A program made the position numbers and the translations under genes. From Shinella zoogloeoides (lineage in GTDB: Bacteria > Pseudomonadota > Alphaproteobacteria > Rhizobiales > Rhizobiaceae), in NCBI RefSeq assembly GCF_003574625.1, contig NZ_QNUJ01000007.1, positions 266,149 through 330,148 of the forward strand: a DNA stretch of 64,000 nt. Direction: 5' to 3'. The notes beneath the pieces are model-generated. The model worked only from the letters and a program-made list of their open reading frames with translations, did not search any database and was not told the origin of the DNA. The number at the start of each line of letters is the position of its first letter. Position 1 is the stretch's first letter. Below, one piece after another: positions 37,620-48,518 of the stretch.

Positions 37620-38805
37620 CGCCGAACCAGCGCGCGATGAAGGTCTCGTAGATCACGGTCAGCGTCTCGAGATCGGCGACCGCCACCCGCTCGTCCACCA
37701 TATGCATGGTCTGGCCGACGAGGCCGAATTCCACGACCGGGCAATAGTCCTTGATGAAGCGCGCATCGGAGGTGCCGCCGGTCGTCGAGAGCTTCGGTGC
37801 ACGGCCGGTCACGGCCTCGACGGCGCCCGACAGCGACGCGATGAGCTGGTTGTTGCGCGTCAGGAAGACATGGCTCGGCCGCTCGGCCCATTTGATGTCG
37901 TAGCGCACGGGCGCGCGGCCGGGCCGGAGCTTCTCGTCCCGCGCGGCGGCGTCGAGCCGGCGCACGATCTCGGCCATCACCGTCTCGGCGGTCCAGGCGT
38001 CGTTGAAGCGGATGTTGAAGCTGGCGCTCGCCTCGGCCGGCACGACGTTGGTGGCGCGGTTGCCGACGTCGATGGTCGTCACTTCGAGGTTCGACGGCTG
38101 GAAATTCTCCGTGCCGGCGTCGAAGGGCGGATGCATCAGCGCGTCGGTGAGCGCGATCACGCCGCGCACCGCATTGTCGGCAAGGTGCGGATAGGCGGCG
38201 TGGCCCTGCACGCCACGCACGGTGAGCGTGCCGGAGACGGAGCCGCGCCGGCCGATCTTGATCATGTCGCCGAGCTGGTCCGGATTGGTCGGTTCGCCGA
38301 CGAGGCAGGCATCCCAGCGCTCGCCCCGCTCGGCCGCCCATTGCAGCAGCTTGCTGGTGCCGTTGACGGCCGGGCCTTCCTCGTCGCCGGTGATGAGGAA
38401 GGAGACGGAGCCTTTCGGCGGGCCGTTTCTCTCGATGTGGCGCGCGACGGCGGCGACGAAGCAGGCGATGCCGCCCTTCATGTCGACGGCGCCGCGGCCG
38501 AACATCTCGCCGCCGGAAATCTCCGCGCCGAACGGGTCATGCGTCCAGGCGGCCGCATCGCCGACCGGCACCACGTCCGTATGGCCGGCGAACATCAGGT
38601 GCGGGCCCTCGGTGCCGATGCGGGCATAAAGGTTCTCGATATCGGGCATGCCGGGCTCGCTGGCGACCATGCGTTCCACCGTGAAGCCGAGCGGCTCCAG
38701 CATGGCGGCAAGCGCCGTCAGCGCGCCGCCTTCGGCCGGCGTCACGGAAGGGCAGCGGATGAGGGTTGCGAGATTTTCGATCGGGTCGGCGGAGGTCATG
38801 GGCAT
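37606..38805 (-). CDS. dapE: succinyl-diaminopimelate desuccinylase
   Basis: 399 residues, M20 zinc-peptidase family. Metal sites are seen in FAGHTDVVPVGD (His/Asp, near 72) and DEEGPAVNGTSK (catalytic Glu, near 140); the dimerisation domain follows (about 185-295). It cleaves N-succinyl-LL-diaminopimelate in lysine and peptidoglycan precursor synthesis. dapD, two steps earlier in the pathway, lies upstream in the same operon with a DUF805 gene between. Confidence 0.96.
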   Translation of the reverse strand: MPMTSADPIENLATLIRCPSVTPAEGGALTALAAMLEPLGFTVERMVASEPGMPDIENLYARIGTEGPHLMFAGHTDVVPVGDAAAWTHDPFGAEISGGEMFGRGAVDMKGGIACFVAAVARHIERNGPPKGSVSFLITGDEEGPAVNGTSKLLQWAAERGERWDACLVGEPTNPDQLGDMIKIGRRGSVSGTLTVRGVQGHAAYPHLADNAVRGVIALTDALMHPPFDAGTENFQPSNLEVTTIDVGNRATNVVPAEASASFNIRFNDAWTAETVMAEIVRRLDAAARDEKLRPGRAPVRYDIKWAERPSHVFLTRNNQLIASLSGAVEAVTGRAPKLSTTGGTSDARFIKDYCPVVEFGLVGQTMHMVDERVAVADLETLTVIYETFIARWFGDARS

Positions 38806-38884
38806 GCGTCACGGCACCTGAAAGGGAGAGAATCGAGGTGTAGCCGATCGTTCGGGGCCTGTCACGCGCAGCCGATGCGCGCGC

Positions 38885-39271
38885 TCAGTCCTTTGGCCGG
38901 TCGGGCAGGCGGCCGTAGTCGTTGGGGCCGGGCGTGCCGGGCCAGACGAGGAAGACGAAGAGCGCGAAGAAGGAGATGGCGGGAACGAAGAGACAGATGA
39001 TCAGCGGCAGCGGCAGGTTCATGTCGTGCAGCCGCTTGATCGTCAGCATGATCGAGGAGACCGTCGAGACGATGGCGACGATGAAGAAGGCGAAGGCCCA
39101 GAACAGGAAGGCCGGGTCTTCCTTCGGCACGACGACGATGCGGGTGAGCGCCGCCGAGAGCAGCATCAGCCAGAAGGCCCAGCCGAGCGCGAAGGGCGCG
39201 CGGCTGAGGCGGCCTGACCAGCCGAAGAAGAGCCAGGCAAGGGTCGGTCCCCGCTCTTGCCCGGCCGCCAT
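38885..39271 (-). CDS. DUF805 membrane protein
   Basis: 128 residues with three to four membrane helices. The family marks are visible: FFGWSGRLSRAPFALGWAFW at the N-terminus, TIKRLHDMNLP in the middle and PGTPGPNDYGRLP at the end. DUF805 proteins are common inner-membrane proteins of unknown function. It begins 3 bp after dapD and precedes dapE by 79 bp, so it is co-transcribed with diaminopimelate genes. Confidence 0.92.
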   Translation of the reverse strand: MAAGQERGPTLAWLFFGWSGRLSRAPFALGWAFWLMLLSAALTRIVVVPKEDPAFLFWAFAFFIVAIVSTVSSIMLTIKRLHDMNLPLPLIICLFVPAISFFALFVFLVWPGTPGPNDYGRLPDRPKD

Positions 39272-39274
39272 GGA

Positions 39275-40132
<858 letters not shown>

Positions 40133-40307
40133 CGGAATTCCTTAAACTTCGAGGCTTATTTTCGATTGTCGGGACGCCGGAAGGTCGATTTCATCAATCA
40201 GCAAAATGCTCTAGAGCAAGTGCCGGGAAAGATGAAGCCCCTTTCCGGCAGATACTGTCGCACGGGCGAACGGGTAATCCCGTGAGAGTTGAAAGCAGGA
40301 AAGTGAC

Positions 40308-41198
40308 ATGGCGAGACTGAAGAAGAAGAACCTGCGCCGCAAGGATGGCGTGTGGGATCCGTTGGCCGACAGCGCGCAGGACAAGCACCGCGCCGCCGTG
40401 GTGCCGCAGACGCCGCAATCGGCAAATCCCGCCTACCGGCTCGCCTATGTCGATGACGACTTCCTCTGCCGGGAGGAACTGCGCCCGGTGCGCCTCCAGC
40501 TCGAGCTCCTGAAGGTCGAGATGATGCTCGCCGAGCGCGGCATCAAGTCGACCGTCGTCATGTTCGGCGGCGCGCGCATTCCCGCCCCCGGCCAGGAGGC
40601 CTGGGCGGCGCGCAACGAGACGCAGCGCATGAACCTCGAGGCGGCCTCGGTCTATTACGAGGAGGCGCGCAAGTTCGCGCGCATGTGCTCGGAAAAGTCG
40701 GCCGAGCTCGGCTTCAAGGAATATGTCGTCGTCACCGGCGGCGGGCCGGGCGTCATGGAGGCGGGCAACCGCGGGGCGACCGATGTCGGCGCTCCCTCGA
40801 TCGGCCTCAACATCGTGCTGCCGCACGAGCAGGCGCCCAACCCCTATGTCACGCCGGAGCTCAGCTTCAACTTCCACTATTTCGCCGTCCGCAAGATGCA
40901 CTTCCTGCTGCGCGCCAAGGCCGTCACGGTCTTCCCGGGCGGCTTCGGCACGCTGGACGAGCTGTTCGAGACGGTGACGCTGATGCAGACCGGCCGCATG
41001 GCGCTGGTGCCGCTGATCCTCTTCGGCAAGGAATTCTGGCACAAGATCATCGATTTCGACGCGCTCGCCGCCTTCGGCACCATCGCGCCCGGCGACGTCG
41101 AGCTGATGCAGTTCGTCGAGACGGCGGACGAGGCCTGGGACATCATCGTGAAGTTCTACGAAAACCTGGAAGCCGAGCCCGCAACGGCCCACGGCTGA
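40308..41198 (+). CDS. LOG-family protein (TIGR00730 type)
   Basis: 296 residues with a basic N-terminal extension of about 75 residues before the Rossmann core. The family motifs GGGPGVMEAGNRGA near 145 and PGGFGTLDELFE near 212 are complete. LOG proteins hydrolyse nucleotide 5'-monophosphates, some releasing cytokinin bases; the long bacterial forms are also related to PpnN, which splits nucleotides at N-glycosidic bonds. The exact substrate is not deducible. AGGAAAG precedes the ATG. Confidence 0.9.
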   Translation: MARLKKKNLRRKDGVWDPLADSAQDKHRAAVVPQTPQSANPAYRLAYVDDDFLCREELRPVRLQLELLKVEMMLAERGIKSTVVMFGGARIPAPGQEAWAARNETQRMNLEAASVYYEEARKFARMCSEKSAELGFKEYVVVTGGGPGVMEAGNRGATDVGAPSIGLNIVLPHEQAPNPYVTPELSFNFHYFAVRKMHFLLRAKAVTVFPGGFGTLDELFETVTLMQTGRMALVPLILFGKEFWHKIIDFDALAAFGTIAPGDVELMQFVETADEAWDIIVKFYENLEAEPATAHG

Positions 41199-41219
41199 CA
41201 GGCTGCGCCTGCTTCATGA

Positions 41220-41250
41220 AAAGACGCCCCGGCAGAACCGGGGCGTTTCA
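41220..41250. terminator. bidirectional terminator between LOG gene and EF-hand gene
   Basis: ACGCCCCGG (41224-41232) and CCGGGGCGT (41238-41246) form a 9-bp stem around CAGAA, with TT after it on the plus strand and CTTTTC on the minus strand. Confidence 0.8.
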
Positions 41251-41273
41251 GTCGGACGTGCTGCCGGCAAGGC

Positions 41274-42236
41274 TTACTTGTCGCCGCGCTTGCCCATCTC
41301 GTCGAGGGTGATGAAGCCGTCGCCGTTGCGGTCGCGCTTCTTGAACATGGCGATGGCGGCGGTTTCCATTTCGGCCTTGGTCAGGGTGCCGTTCTTGTCG
41401 GCGTCGGCGCGCTCGAACATATGCATGCCCCTGCGGTCGATGCGGGCTTCGCGCAGCGCCTTGCGGGCGGCGTCCTTCGCCTCGCCGTCAGTCGCCTTCA
41501 CCGCGCGGAAAGCCTTGCGGGCATCGCGGAAGGCTTCACGCTTCGCGTCGATCTCGGCCTTGGTGACCTCGCCGTTGCCGTCGGTGTCGAGGCGCTGGAA
41601 GGTCTGCGTGGCGCGCGCCAGCATCTCGGCCTGCGAGATCTTGCCGTCCTTGTCGGTGTCGAGCCGGTTCAGCATGCGCTCGGCGCGTTTTCCGCCATCC
41701 TTGCCATGATGGCCCTTGCCCTTCTTGCCGGGCCGGGCATCCGCCGTGTCGATGGCGCCGTCCTTGTTCGTGTCGCGGCGCTCGAAGGCCTTTTCCGCCA
41801 CGGCGAGCACTTCGGCCTCGGAGAGCGTGCCGTTCTTGTCGGTGTCGGCCTTTTCGAACATCCGGCCGGCGCCCGGCAGCATGTAGGGGCCGCCGGCGCG
41901 CAACGCCTCGCGGGCCTTCGCCCGGTCCGCCTTGGCGGCGTCGTGAACGGCCTTGCGGGCGTCCTTGAAGGCCTCGCGGCGTGCCTTGATCTCGTCCTTC
42001 GTCACCTGGCCGTTGCCGTCGGCGTCGAAGGCCTTGAAGGCGGCGGAGGCGTTCGCCTTGAACTCGGCGAGCGAGACCTTGCCGTCCTTGTCGGTGTCGA
42101 GACGCTCGATCATCGCGCCATGGTGGTGGCCATGCTTGTGCTTGTGCTTGTCCTTGGCGGCGAAGGCGGGGGCGGCTGCGCCCGAGAAAATGAGGCTGGC
42201 CGCTACGGCGCCGAGAAGAAGTTCCTTTTTAGCCAT
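41274..42236 (-). CDS. exported protein with eight EF-hand motifs
   Basis: 320 residues from ATG 42236; AAAGGA lies 8 bp upstream. A signal peptide (KKELLLGAVAASLIFSGAAA, cut after AFA) is followed by a His-rich patch and eight calcium loops: DTDKDGKVSLAE, DADGNGQVTKDE, DTDKNGTLSEAE, DTNKDGAIDTAD, DTDKDGKISQAE, DTDGNGEVTKAE, DADKNGTLTKAE and DRNGDGFITLDE. Basic Arg/Lys/Ala helices separate them. The two halves resemble each other, so an internal duplication is likely. Rhizobial calsymin (CasA) is a related idea with fewer loops. Confidence 0.92.
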   Translation of the reverse strand: MAKKELLLGAVAASLIFSGAAAPAFAAKDKHKHKHGHHHGAMIERLDTDKDGKVSLAEFKANASAAFKAFDADGNGQVTKDEIKARREAFKDARKAVHDAAKADRAKAREALRAGGPYMLPGAGRMFEKADTDKNGTLSEAEVLAVAEKAFERRDTNKDGAIDTADARPGKKGKGHHGKDGGKRAERMLNRLDTDKDGKISQAEMLARATQTFQRLDTDGNGEVTKAEIDAKREAFRDARKAFRAVKATDGEAKDAARKALREARIDRRGMHMFERADADKNGTLTKAEMETAAIAMFKKRDRNGDGFITLDEMGKRGDK

Positions 42237-42377
42237 GGTCGTTCCTTTCATCCATCGTCGTCCCTTGAGGGGCAGGATAGGGGGAACGCCGGCCGGCGCC
42301 AGTTACAAATTGGTAATTGAACCTTATGACCGGAAAGGGATCTTTCCGTGTCCGGAAGAAGGCACGCCGGGCGGGCC

Positions 42378-43073
42378 TTAAAGCAACGCGTTGAGGAAGG
42401 CCGTCAGGTTCGAGGTCGCATAGTCGATATGCCTGTCCTCGTCCGTGCGCTTTTCCCAGGCGTCGGTGAACTCGTGGTCGATGTCGCGCGGGGTGAGCAG
42501 CACGGTCTTCATGCCGAGCGCCTTCGGCACGACGAGGTTGCGCGGCAGGTCCTCGAACATCGCCGCATGGCCGGTATCGACCCGGTGCAGCGCCATGAAC
42601 TTGTCATAGGTCTCGCCGGCCGGCTTGGGCACATATTCCGCCGCCACGATATCGAAGACGTCGTCGAAATGGTGGAAGATGCCGAGCGCCCTGGCGGCCA
42701 TCTCGGCATGCTTCACGCTGCCATTGGTGAAGATGAACTTGCGGCCGGGCAGCGCCTGGATCGCCTCGCCGAGCGGAAGGTCCGGCGACAGCACGTCGTA
42801 ATCGATCGCATGCGCCTTTTCGAGGAAATCGGCGGGGTCGATGCGATGATGGATCATCAGCCCCTTCAGCGTGGTGCCGTGGTCGAAATAATACTGCTTC
42901 TGCAGCGCCCGGGCGTCCTCGCGCGACAGGCCGAGCAGGGCCGACACGTAAGCCGTCATGTTCTTGTCGATCTGGGCGAAGAGATCGACATGATGCGGAT
43001 AGAGCGTGTTGTCGAGGTCGAAGACCCAGTCACGCACATGGGAAAAGTCGGCTTTGTTCGGAAGATCGGTCAT
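42378..43073 (-). CDS. HAD-superfamily pyrimidine 5'-nucleotidase
   Basis: 231 residues from ATG 43073. HAD motif I is VFDLDNTLYP near 17-26, motif II FTNGS near 118 and motif III/IV near KALGMKTVLLTP and FEDLPRNL. The set matches the pyrimidine 5'-nucleotidase group (like yeast Sdt1) common in rhizobia. It would dephosphorylate UMP/CMP or similar. It is divergent from the DMT transporter gene; longer in-frame readings to 44003 only shadow that gene. Confidence 0.9.
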   Translation of the reverse strand: MTDLPNKADFSHVRDWVFDLDNTLYPHHVDLFAQIDKNMTAYVSALLGLSREDARALQKQYYFDHGTTLKGLMIHHRIDPADFLEKAHAIDYDVLSPDLPLGEAIQALPGRKFIFTNGSVKHAEMAARALGIFHHFDDVFDIVAAEYVPKPAGETYDKFMALHRVDTGHAAMFEDLPRNLVVPKALGMKTVLLTPRDIDHEFTDAWEKRTDEDRHIDYATSNLTAFLNALL

Positions 43074-43175
43074 GGGCCGTCTTATGGCACGGGTCCGGGG
43101 CGAGGGAAACGGAATTTTCCGCGATGGCCCGCGCGGACGATGGATTTGCGGCAAGCCCCATGCTAGCGGGCTGGC

Positions 43176-44078
43176 ATGGAACTCTGGATCCCCATCACCA
43201 TCGCCGCCGCCTTCCTGCAGAACCTGCGCTCGGCCCTGCAGAAGCATCTTCAGGGCTCGCTCGGAACGCGCGGGGCGAGCTTTGTGCGCTTCGGCTACGG
43301 CTTTCCGCTGGCGATCCTCTACGTGCTTGTGCTGCGCCTCGCGGTCGGCCTGCCGTTTCCGGCGCTCAACTGGACCTTCGCCTTCTGGGCGGTGATCGGC
43401 GGTCTGGCGCAGATCTTCGCGACCATGCTGCTTGTATACCTGTTTTCGCTGAGGAACTTCGCCGTCGGCACGGCCTATTCCAAGACGGAGCCGGTGCAGG
43501 CGGCGATCTTCGGCTTCGTGCTGCTCGGAGAGCGCATCACCTTCGGCGCGGTCGTCGCGATCATCGTCGGCGTCGTCGGGGTGATGCTGATCTCGCTTGC
43601 CCGCGCGCCGCTCTCCTGGCGCAACATCCTCGCGGCACTGACAAGCCGCACCGCGCTGATCGGCATCGCCTCGGGCGCGGTCTTCGGCATCTCGGCGGTC
43701 GCCTATCGCAGCGCCTCGCTGTCGCTTCAGGGGCCGGGGCCGATCATGGACGCCGCCGTGACGCTTGCCTGCGTCACGACGTTCCAGACGGCCTTCATGC
43801 TGGTCTGGATGGGCTGGAAGGACAAGCGGGAGATCGTCGACGTCCTGAAGAGCTGGCGCTCGTCCTCGCTGGTCGGTATTGCCGGCGTGCTCGGCTCGGC
43901 CTGCTGGTTCACGGCGATGAGCCTCCAGCAGGTCGCCTATGTGCGCGCGCTCGGCCAGATCGAGCTGGTCTTCACCTTCATGGCGTCGTGGTTCCTGTTC
44001 CACGAGCGGGTGAACCGCACGGAGGCGGCCGGATGCCTGCTGATCGTCTGCGGCATCTTCGGCCTTCTCTTCCTGTAG
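43176..44078 (+). CDS. DMT-superfamily (EamA) transporter
   Basis: 300 residues, about ten membrane helices in two EamA repeats (about 5-135 and 150-298). The conserved YSKTEPVQAAIFGFVLLGERIT stretch (partly: EPVQAAIFGFVLLGER) near 108-125 and GQIELVFTFMASWFLFHERV near 265 mark the ends of the repeats. These carriers export metabolites or amino acids; the substrate cannot be told. It is convergent with argB, 3 bp apart. Confidence 0.87.
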   Translation: MELWIPITIAAAFLQNLRSALQKHLQGSLGTRGASFVRFGYGFPLAILYVLVLRLAVGLPFPALNWTFAFWAVIGGLAQIFATMLLVYLFSLRNFAVGTAYSKTEPVQAAIFGFVLLGERITFGAVVAIIVGVVGVMLISLARAPLSWRNILAALTSRTALIGIASGAVFGISAVAYRSASLSLQGPGPIMDAAVTLACVTTFQTAFMLVWMGWKDKREIVDVLKSWRSSSLVGIAGVLGSACWFTAMSLQQVAYVRALGQIELVFTFMASWFLFHERVNRTEAAGCLLIVCGIFGLLFL

Positions 44079-44081
44079 GGC

Positions 44082-44969
44082 TCAGGGCACCAGCAGCGTG
44101 CCCGCGCCGTGCTCGGTGAAGAGCTCCAGCAATACCGAATGGGCGGTCTTGCCGTTGAGGATGACGACGCCCTGCACGCCCGCCTTGATGGCGTCGATGC
44201 AGGTCTCGACCTTCGGGATCATGCCGCCGGAGATCGTGCCGTCCTTGATCAGCGCGCGGGCTTCGGCGACGGAAAGCTCCTTGATGAGCTGGCCGTTGCG
44301 GTCGAGCACGCCCGGAACGTCCGTCAGGAAGAGCAGGCGCGTCGCGTTCAGCGCGCCGGCGATGGCGCCGGCGAAGGTGTCCGCGTTGATGTTGTAGGTA
44401 TGGCCGTCGCGGCCGGGTGCGACCGGGGCGATGACCGGGATCATCTCGGATTTGGCGAGCAGGTCGATCAGCGTGCGGTCCACCTCCACCACCTCGCCGA
44501 CGAAGCCGAGGTCGAGGATGCGCTCGATATTGCTGTCGGGGTCGATGACGGTCTTCTTGGCCTTTTCGGCGAAGACCATGTTGCCGTCCTTGCCGCACAG
44601 GCCGATCGCCCATTCGCCCGTCTGGTTGATGAGCGCGACGATCTCCTTGTTGATCGAGCCCGCCAGCACCATCTCGACGATCTCGACGGTCTTCTGGTCG
44701 GTGACGCGCAGGCCCCCCTCGAACTTCGATTCGATGCCCATCTTGGTCAGCATCGCGCCGATCTGCGGGCCGCCGCCGTGCACGACGATGGGGTTGACGC
44801 CGGACTGTTTGAGAAGCGCGATGTCGCTGGCGAAAGCCTTGCCGAGCTCGGCATTGCCCATGGCGTGGCCGCCGTATTTGACCACGATGGTCTTGTTCTC
44901 GTAGCGCTGCATGTAGGGCAGGGCTTCGGTGAGAAGGCGGGCTTGGTTTTCGCTTTCGGATAGGGACAT
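44082..44969 (-). CDS. argB: acetylglutamate kinase
   Basis: 295 residues from ATG 44969; an in-frame extension to 45098 lacks a ribosome site. N-terminal [11 protein letters not shown] and [12 protein letters not shown] (substrate loops) and [13 protein letters not shown] mark the amino-acid kinase family. It phosphorylates N-acetylglutamate in arginine synthesis. In rhizobia it is usually followed by genes like ysxC and yidC nearby, as seen here. Feedback by arginine would need the long N-helix, which is present. Confidence 0.95.
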   Translation of the reverse strand: MSLSESENQARLLTEALPYMQRYENKTIVVKYGGHAMGNAELGKAFASDIALLKQSGVNPIVVHGGGPQIGAMLTKMGIESKFEGGLRVTDQKTVEIVEMVLAGSINKEIVALINQTGEWAIGLCGKDGNMVFAEKAKKTVIDPDSNIERILDLGFVGEVVEVDRTLIDLLAKSEMIPVIAPVAPGRDGHTYNINADTFAGAIAGALNATRLLFLTDVPGVLDRNGQLIKELSVAEARALIKDGTISGGMIPKVETCIDAIKAGVQGVVILNGKTAHSVLLELFTEHGAGTLLVP

Positions 44970-45177
44970 GGCGGCCTCTTGGGAATGGGTGGGGGCCTGT
45001 TTAACGCATGTTTCGTGACGATGGAATGATCCCCATGGTCGGTGGCGTAAAAAGCCGATGGGGAATATGATGCGGCTCCGCGCCTGCCCTATAGGCAAAG
45101 GCGCATCGGCGTTCCTATATGTGGAAGAGAGGCCAAGTCCTCGCGTCAGTCCTGGAACCGAGAGAGTGGATGAGCCG

Positions 45178-45909
45178 ATGGCGGCGTCCGACCGAGAGAT
45201 GAGAGAACCGTGCTGCGATCAGGTGATCGCGGGCGAGTACGTACTCGGGGTCCTGTCTGACGAAGACCGCCAGAAGGTCGAGGCGCGGCTGATGCGCGAC
45301 CGCCAGTTCGCCGCCATGGTGAGCCGCTGGGAGGAAAACCTCGCCACCTTCGGCGACGGCTACGAGCCGCTGCATCTTTCCCCCGGCGCCCGCGCGCCCG
45401 TCGAGCAGCATATCCTGACCACCACCCCGTGCGACGCCGTGTTTTCCGGCAAGGTCTCCGGCGGCTGCTGGCATTCGCTGGCGCTCTGGCGCGCGCTCGC
45501 GCTCGCCTCCTTCGCCGTCGCCGCCGGCCTTGCCCTTCTCCTCAGCGCGCTTCTGGCGCCGCGTCCCGTCAATGGCGGCCGGCTGGTCGCGGGCATGACG
45601 GGCGAGAACGCCGCGATGGGGCTGGTCGCCCGCTATGACGATGCGAGCGGCACGCTCGCCGTGACGCCCGTCGCCGGTCTCGAAAAGGAAAAGTCGCTGG
45701 AACTCTGGCTGACCGAGGCCGGCAAGGCGCCCGTCGCGCTCGGCGTCCTGCCGCAGACCGGCGAGGGACGGCTGGCGGTGCCGCGCGAAATGCGCAGCCG
45801 CATCGTCGAAGGCGCGACGATCTCCGTCAGCGTCGAGCCGTTCGGCGGCTCGCCGACGGGCAGGCGGACAGGTCCGGTGCTGGCGACCGGCGCCGCCCAC
45901 TTCGACTGA
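45178..45909 (+). CDS. RskA-family anti-sigma factor
   Basis: 243 residues from ATG 45178, the first start consistent with the conserved zinc-less anti-sigma N-terminus ([19 protein letters not shown]). A cytoplasmic sigma-binding part (about 10-85) is followed by one membrane helix near 103-125 and a periplasmic RskA domain (about 130-240; [20 protein letters not shown]). Such proteins hold an ECF sigma factor at the membrane. No sigma gene lies beside it: argB is divergent and ysxC convergent. Start choice is moderately sure. Confidence 0.85.
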   Translation: MAASDREMREPCCDQVIAGEYVLGVLSDEDRQKVEARLMRDRQFAAMVSRWEENLATFGDGYEPLHLSPGARAPVEQHILTTTPCDAVFSGKVSGGCWHSLALWRALALASFAVAAGLALLLSALLAPRPVNGGRLVAGMTGENAAMGLVARYDDASGTLAVTPVAGLEKEKSLELWLTEAGKAPVALGVLPQTGEGRLAVPREMRSRIVEGATISVSVEPFGGSPTGRRTGPVLATGAAHFD

Positions 45910-45918
45910 CGGTACCGA

Positions 45919-46572
45919 TTATCGATCGATGGCGCTGAGGATTGCGGCCCGCAGGTCGTCGAGTCCGCGGCCCTTTTCCGACGAGGTGGCGAGCACCTCC
46001 GGATAGGCGGCCGGATGCTTCGAGATCTTCTGCAGTGTCTCCTCGATAAGGCGCGGCACGCCGGCGTCCTTGATCTTGTCGGTCTTGGTCAGCACGACCT
46101 GGTAGGAGACCGCCGCCTTGTCGAGCAGCGAGAAGACCTCGTCGTCGTTCTTCTTGATGCCGTGGCGGCTGTCGATCAGTACATAGACGCGCTTCAGCGT
46201 CGAGCGGCCGCGCAGGTAATCGAAGACGAGCTTCGTCCAGGCGTCGACCTGCTCCTTCGGCGCCTGCGCATAGCCGTAGCCCGGCATGTCGACGAGCGCC
46301 ATCGGCGGCAGGTCGTCCTCGGCGCCGGAAAAACCGTCCGGCACGAAATAGTTGAGCTCCTGCGTGCGGCCGGGCGTATTGGAGGTGCGGGCAAGGCCCT
46401 TGTGGCCGACCAGCGCGTTGATTAGCGACGACTTGCCGACATTCGAGCGGCCGGCGAAGGCGATCTCAGGCGGGCCTTCGGGCGGCAGGAATTTCATCGC
46501 CGGCACGCCGCGGATGAAGATCCACGGCCTGCCGAACAGCGGCTTGTCGCCCGTTGCGCTCGTCTCTGTCAT
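45919..46572 (-). CDS. ysxC: ribosome biogenesis GTP-binding protein YsxC/EngB
   Basis: 217 residues. G1 [14 protein letters not shown] near 42-55, G3 DMPGYGYA near 95 and G4 TKTD near 157 are complete. It helps assemble the large ribosomal subunit. It is convergent with the anti-sigma gene and follows yidC on the same strand, but a strong terminator lies between them, so it likely has its own promoter in 46573-46655. Confidence 0.95.
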   Translation of the reverse strand: MTETSATGDKPLFGRPWIFIRGVPAMKFLPPEGPPEIAFAGRSNVGKSSLINALVGHKGLARTSNTPGRTQELNYFVPDGFSGAEDDLPPMALVDMPGYGYAQAPKEQVDAWTKLVFDYLRGRSTLKRVYVLIDSRHGIKKNDDEVFSLLDKAAVSYQVVLTKTDKIKDAGVPRLIEETLQKISKHPAAYPEVLATSSEKGRGLDDLRAAILSAIDR

Positions 46573-46654
46573 TGCTTCCAGCCTTCCTTGTCAGGCTCCC
46601 GGCTTCCCGGTTTTGGCCGCGAAAGTCAAGCGCGCGCCCGCCGCCGGGCATCCG

Positions 46655-46687
46655 GCAAAAGAAAACCCCGGCCGATGGCCGGGGTTT
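46655..46687 (-). terminator. terminator of the rpmH-rnpA-yidC operon
   Basis: On the minus strand AAACCCCGGCC and GGCCGGGGTTT form an 11-bp stem around ATC, followed by TTTTCTTTT, 23 bp beyond the yidC stop. Confidence 0.9.
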
Positions 46688-46709
46688 CGCGTGTCGTCCG
46701 ACGGGATCG

Positions 46710-48518
46710 TCAGGATGGTTTCGTCTTCTTCCCGAACAGGCCCTTCAGATTGTCGAAGAGCTCGATCTTGACGCCGTGGCGCTTCATGATGATCGCCTGC
46801 TGCACGATGGACAGCGTGTTGTTCCAGGCCCAGTAGATCACAAGGCCGGCCGGGAAGGATGCCAGCATGAAGGTGAAGACCAGCGGCATCCAGGTGAAGA
46901 TCATCGCCTGGGTCGGATCCGGCGGCGTCGGGTTCATGCGCATCTGCATGAACATGGTGATGCCCATGATGATCGGCCAGACGCCGATCAGGAGTGCATG
47001 CGGCACGTCGTAGGGCAGGAGGCCGAACAGGTTGAACAGCGACGTCGGATCGGGCGCCGAAAGGTCCTGGATCCAGCCGAAGAACGGCGCATGGCGCATC
47101 TCGATGGTGACGTAGATCACCTTGTAGAGCGCGAAGAACACCGGAACCTGCAGAAGGATCGGCCAGCAGCCTGCCAGCGGATTGATCTTCTCCTCCTTGT
47201 AGAGCTGCATCATCGCCTGCTGCAGCGCCATGCGGTCGTCGCCGTGCTTGGCCTTCAGTTCCTCCATCTTCGGTTGCATCTTCTTCATGTTGGCCATGGA
47301 AGCGTACTGCTTGCTGGCGAGCGGGAAGAAGAGACCCTTGACGACGATGGTCGTGATGAGGATCGCAATGCCGAAATTGCCGAAGTAGCGGTAGAAGAAG
47401 TCCATGAGCTGGAACATCGGCTTGGTGAAGAACCAGAACCAGCCCCAGTCGATCATCAGGTCGAAATGCGGGATCGCGTAGGACGTCTTGTACTGGTCGA
47501 TGATCGGCACTTCCTTGGCGCCGCCGAAGAAGAGGTTCTTGACTTCGATCGTCTGGCCGGGCGCGATGGTCACGTCATCCTGACGATAGTCGGCCTGGTA
47601 GCGCGGACGGCCGTCCTGGAAATAGGAGAAGCGCGTCTCGTAGGGGGTCGCCTGCGGCGGCACCAGCGCGGTCGCCCAGTACTTGTCGGTGATGCCGAGC
47701 CAGCCGCCCGTCGCCTTGCCGGGCGCGACGGTCGTGTCCTTCTCGGTGTCCTTGTACTTCACCTCGTGCAGACCGAGGTCGCCGAGCTCGCCGATAAAGC
47801 CTTCGTGCAGCACGTAGACCGACGGTGTGGACGGCTTGAAGAAACGCGTCGTGCGGCCATAGGCCGAAAGCGCGACCGGCGTTTCCGTGCGGTTCTCGAT
47901 GCTGTCGGTGACGGTGAACATGTAATGCTCGTCGACCGAGATCGTGCGGGTGAAGGTGATACCCTTGTCGTTGGTGTAGGAAAGCTTGACCGGGGTCGTC
48001 TGCGTCAGCTTGCCGGCGCCGTCCTGCGTCCAGACGGTCTGCGGGCCGGGCATCTGGCCGGTCGCCTCGCTGCCGACATAGCCGATTTCGGCGAAGTAGC
48101 CGTGCTCGGTCTCGGCGGGGCTGAGAAGCGTGATGATCGGGCTCGTCTTGTCGACGGTCTCGTGGAATTCCTTGAGTTTCAGGTCGTCGAAGCGCGCGCC
48201 CGTCAGGTTGATGGAGCCGGCAAGCGCGGGCGTGTCGATCTCGACGCGGGCGGACTTGGCAAGGGCCTGTTCACGCGTTTCGGTCGTGGCAGCCCCGCCG
48301 GCAGCGCCCGGCAGCGTGCCGTTCGTCCCGGTGGCGGCGGGCGTGGTGCCGCCTGCGGTGGTGGTGGTCGTCTGCTCGCTCGTCTGGGCGGCCTGCTGGG
48401 CTTCCAGCGCGGCGCGATCCTTCTCGAGCTTGGGGTTCACATAGAGGAACTGCCAGGCGACGAGGATCAGCACGGACAGCGCGATCGCCACGAAGTAATT
48501 GCGGTTTTTTTCCATCAC
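46710..48518 (-). CDS. yidC: membrane protein insertase YidC
   Basis: 602 residues, the long Gram-negative form. An N-terminal membrane helix (about 5-25) is followed by an Ala/Thr-rich linker, the large periplasmic domain (about 75-350) and the five-helix insertase core (about 365-585), with the conserved Arg-bearing region in [19 protein letters not shown]. It inserts and folds inner-membrane proteins. Its start overlaps rnpA by 4 bp, the classic rpmH-rnpA-yidC order. Confidence 0.97.
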   Translation of the reverse strand: MMEKNRNYFVAIALSVLILVAWQFLYVNPKLEKDRAALEAQQAAQTSEQTTTTTAGGTTPAATGTNGTLPGAAGGAATTETREQALAKSARVEIDTPALAGSINLTGARFDDLKLKEFHETVDKTSPIITLLSPAETEHGYFAEIGYVGSEATGQMPGPQTVWTQDGAGKLTQTTPVKLSYTNDKGITFTRTISVDEHYMFTVTDSIENRTETPVALSAYGRTTRFFKPSTPSVYVLHEGFIGELGDLGLHEVKYKDTEKDTTVAPGKATGGWLGITDKYWATALVPPQATPYETRFSYFQDGRPRYQADYRQDDVTIAPGQTIEVKNLFFGGAKEVPIIDQYKTSYAIPHFDLMIDWGWFWFFTKPMFQLMDFFYRYFGNFGIAILITTIVVKGLFFPLASKQYASMANMKKMQPKMEELKAKHGDDRMALQQAMMQLYKEEKINPLAGCWPILLQVPVFFALYKVIYVTIEMRHAPFFGWIQDLSAPDPTSLFNLFGLLPYDVPHALLIGVWPIIMGITMFMQMRMNPTPPDPTQAMIFTWMPLVFTFMLASFPAGLVIYWAWNNTLSIVQQAIIMKRHGVKIELFDNLKGLFGKKTKPS

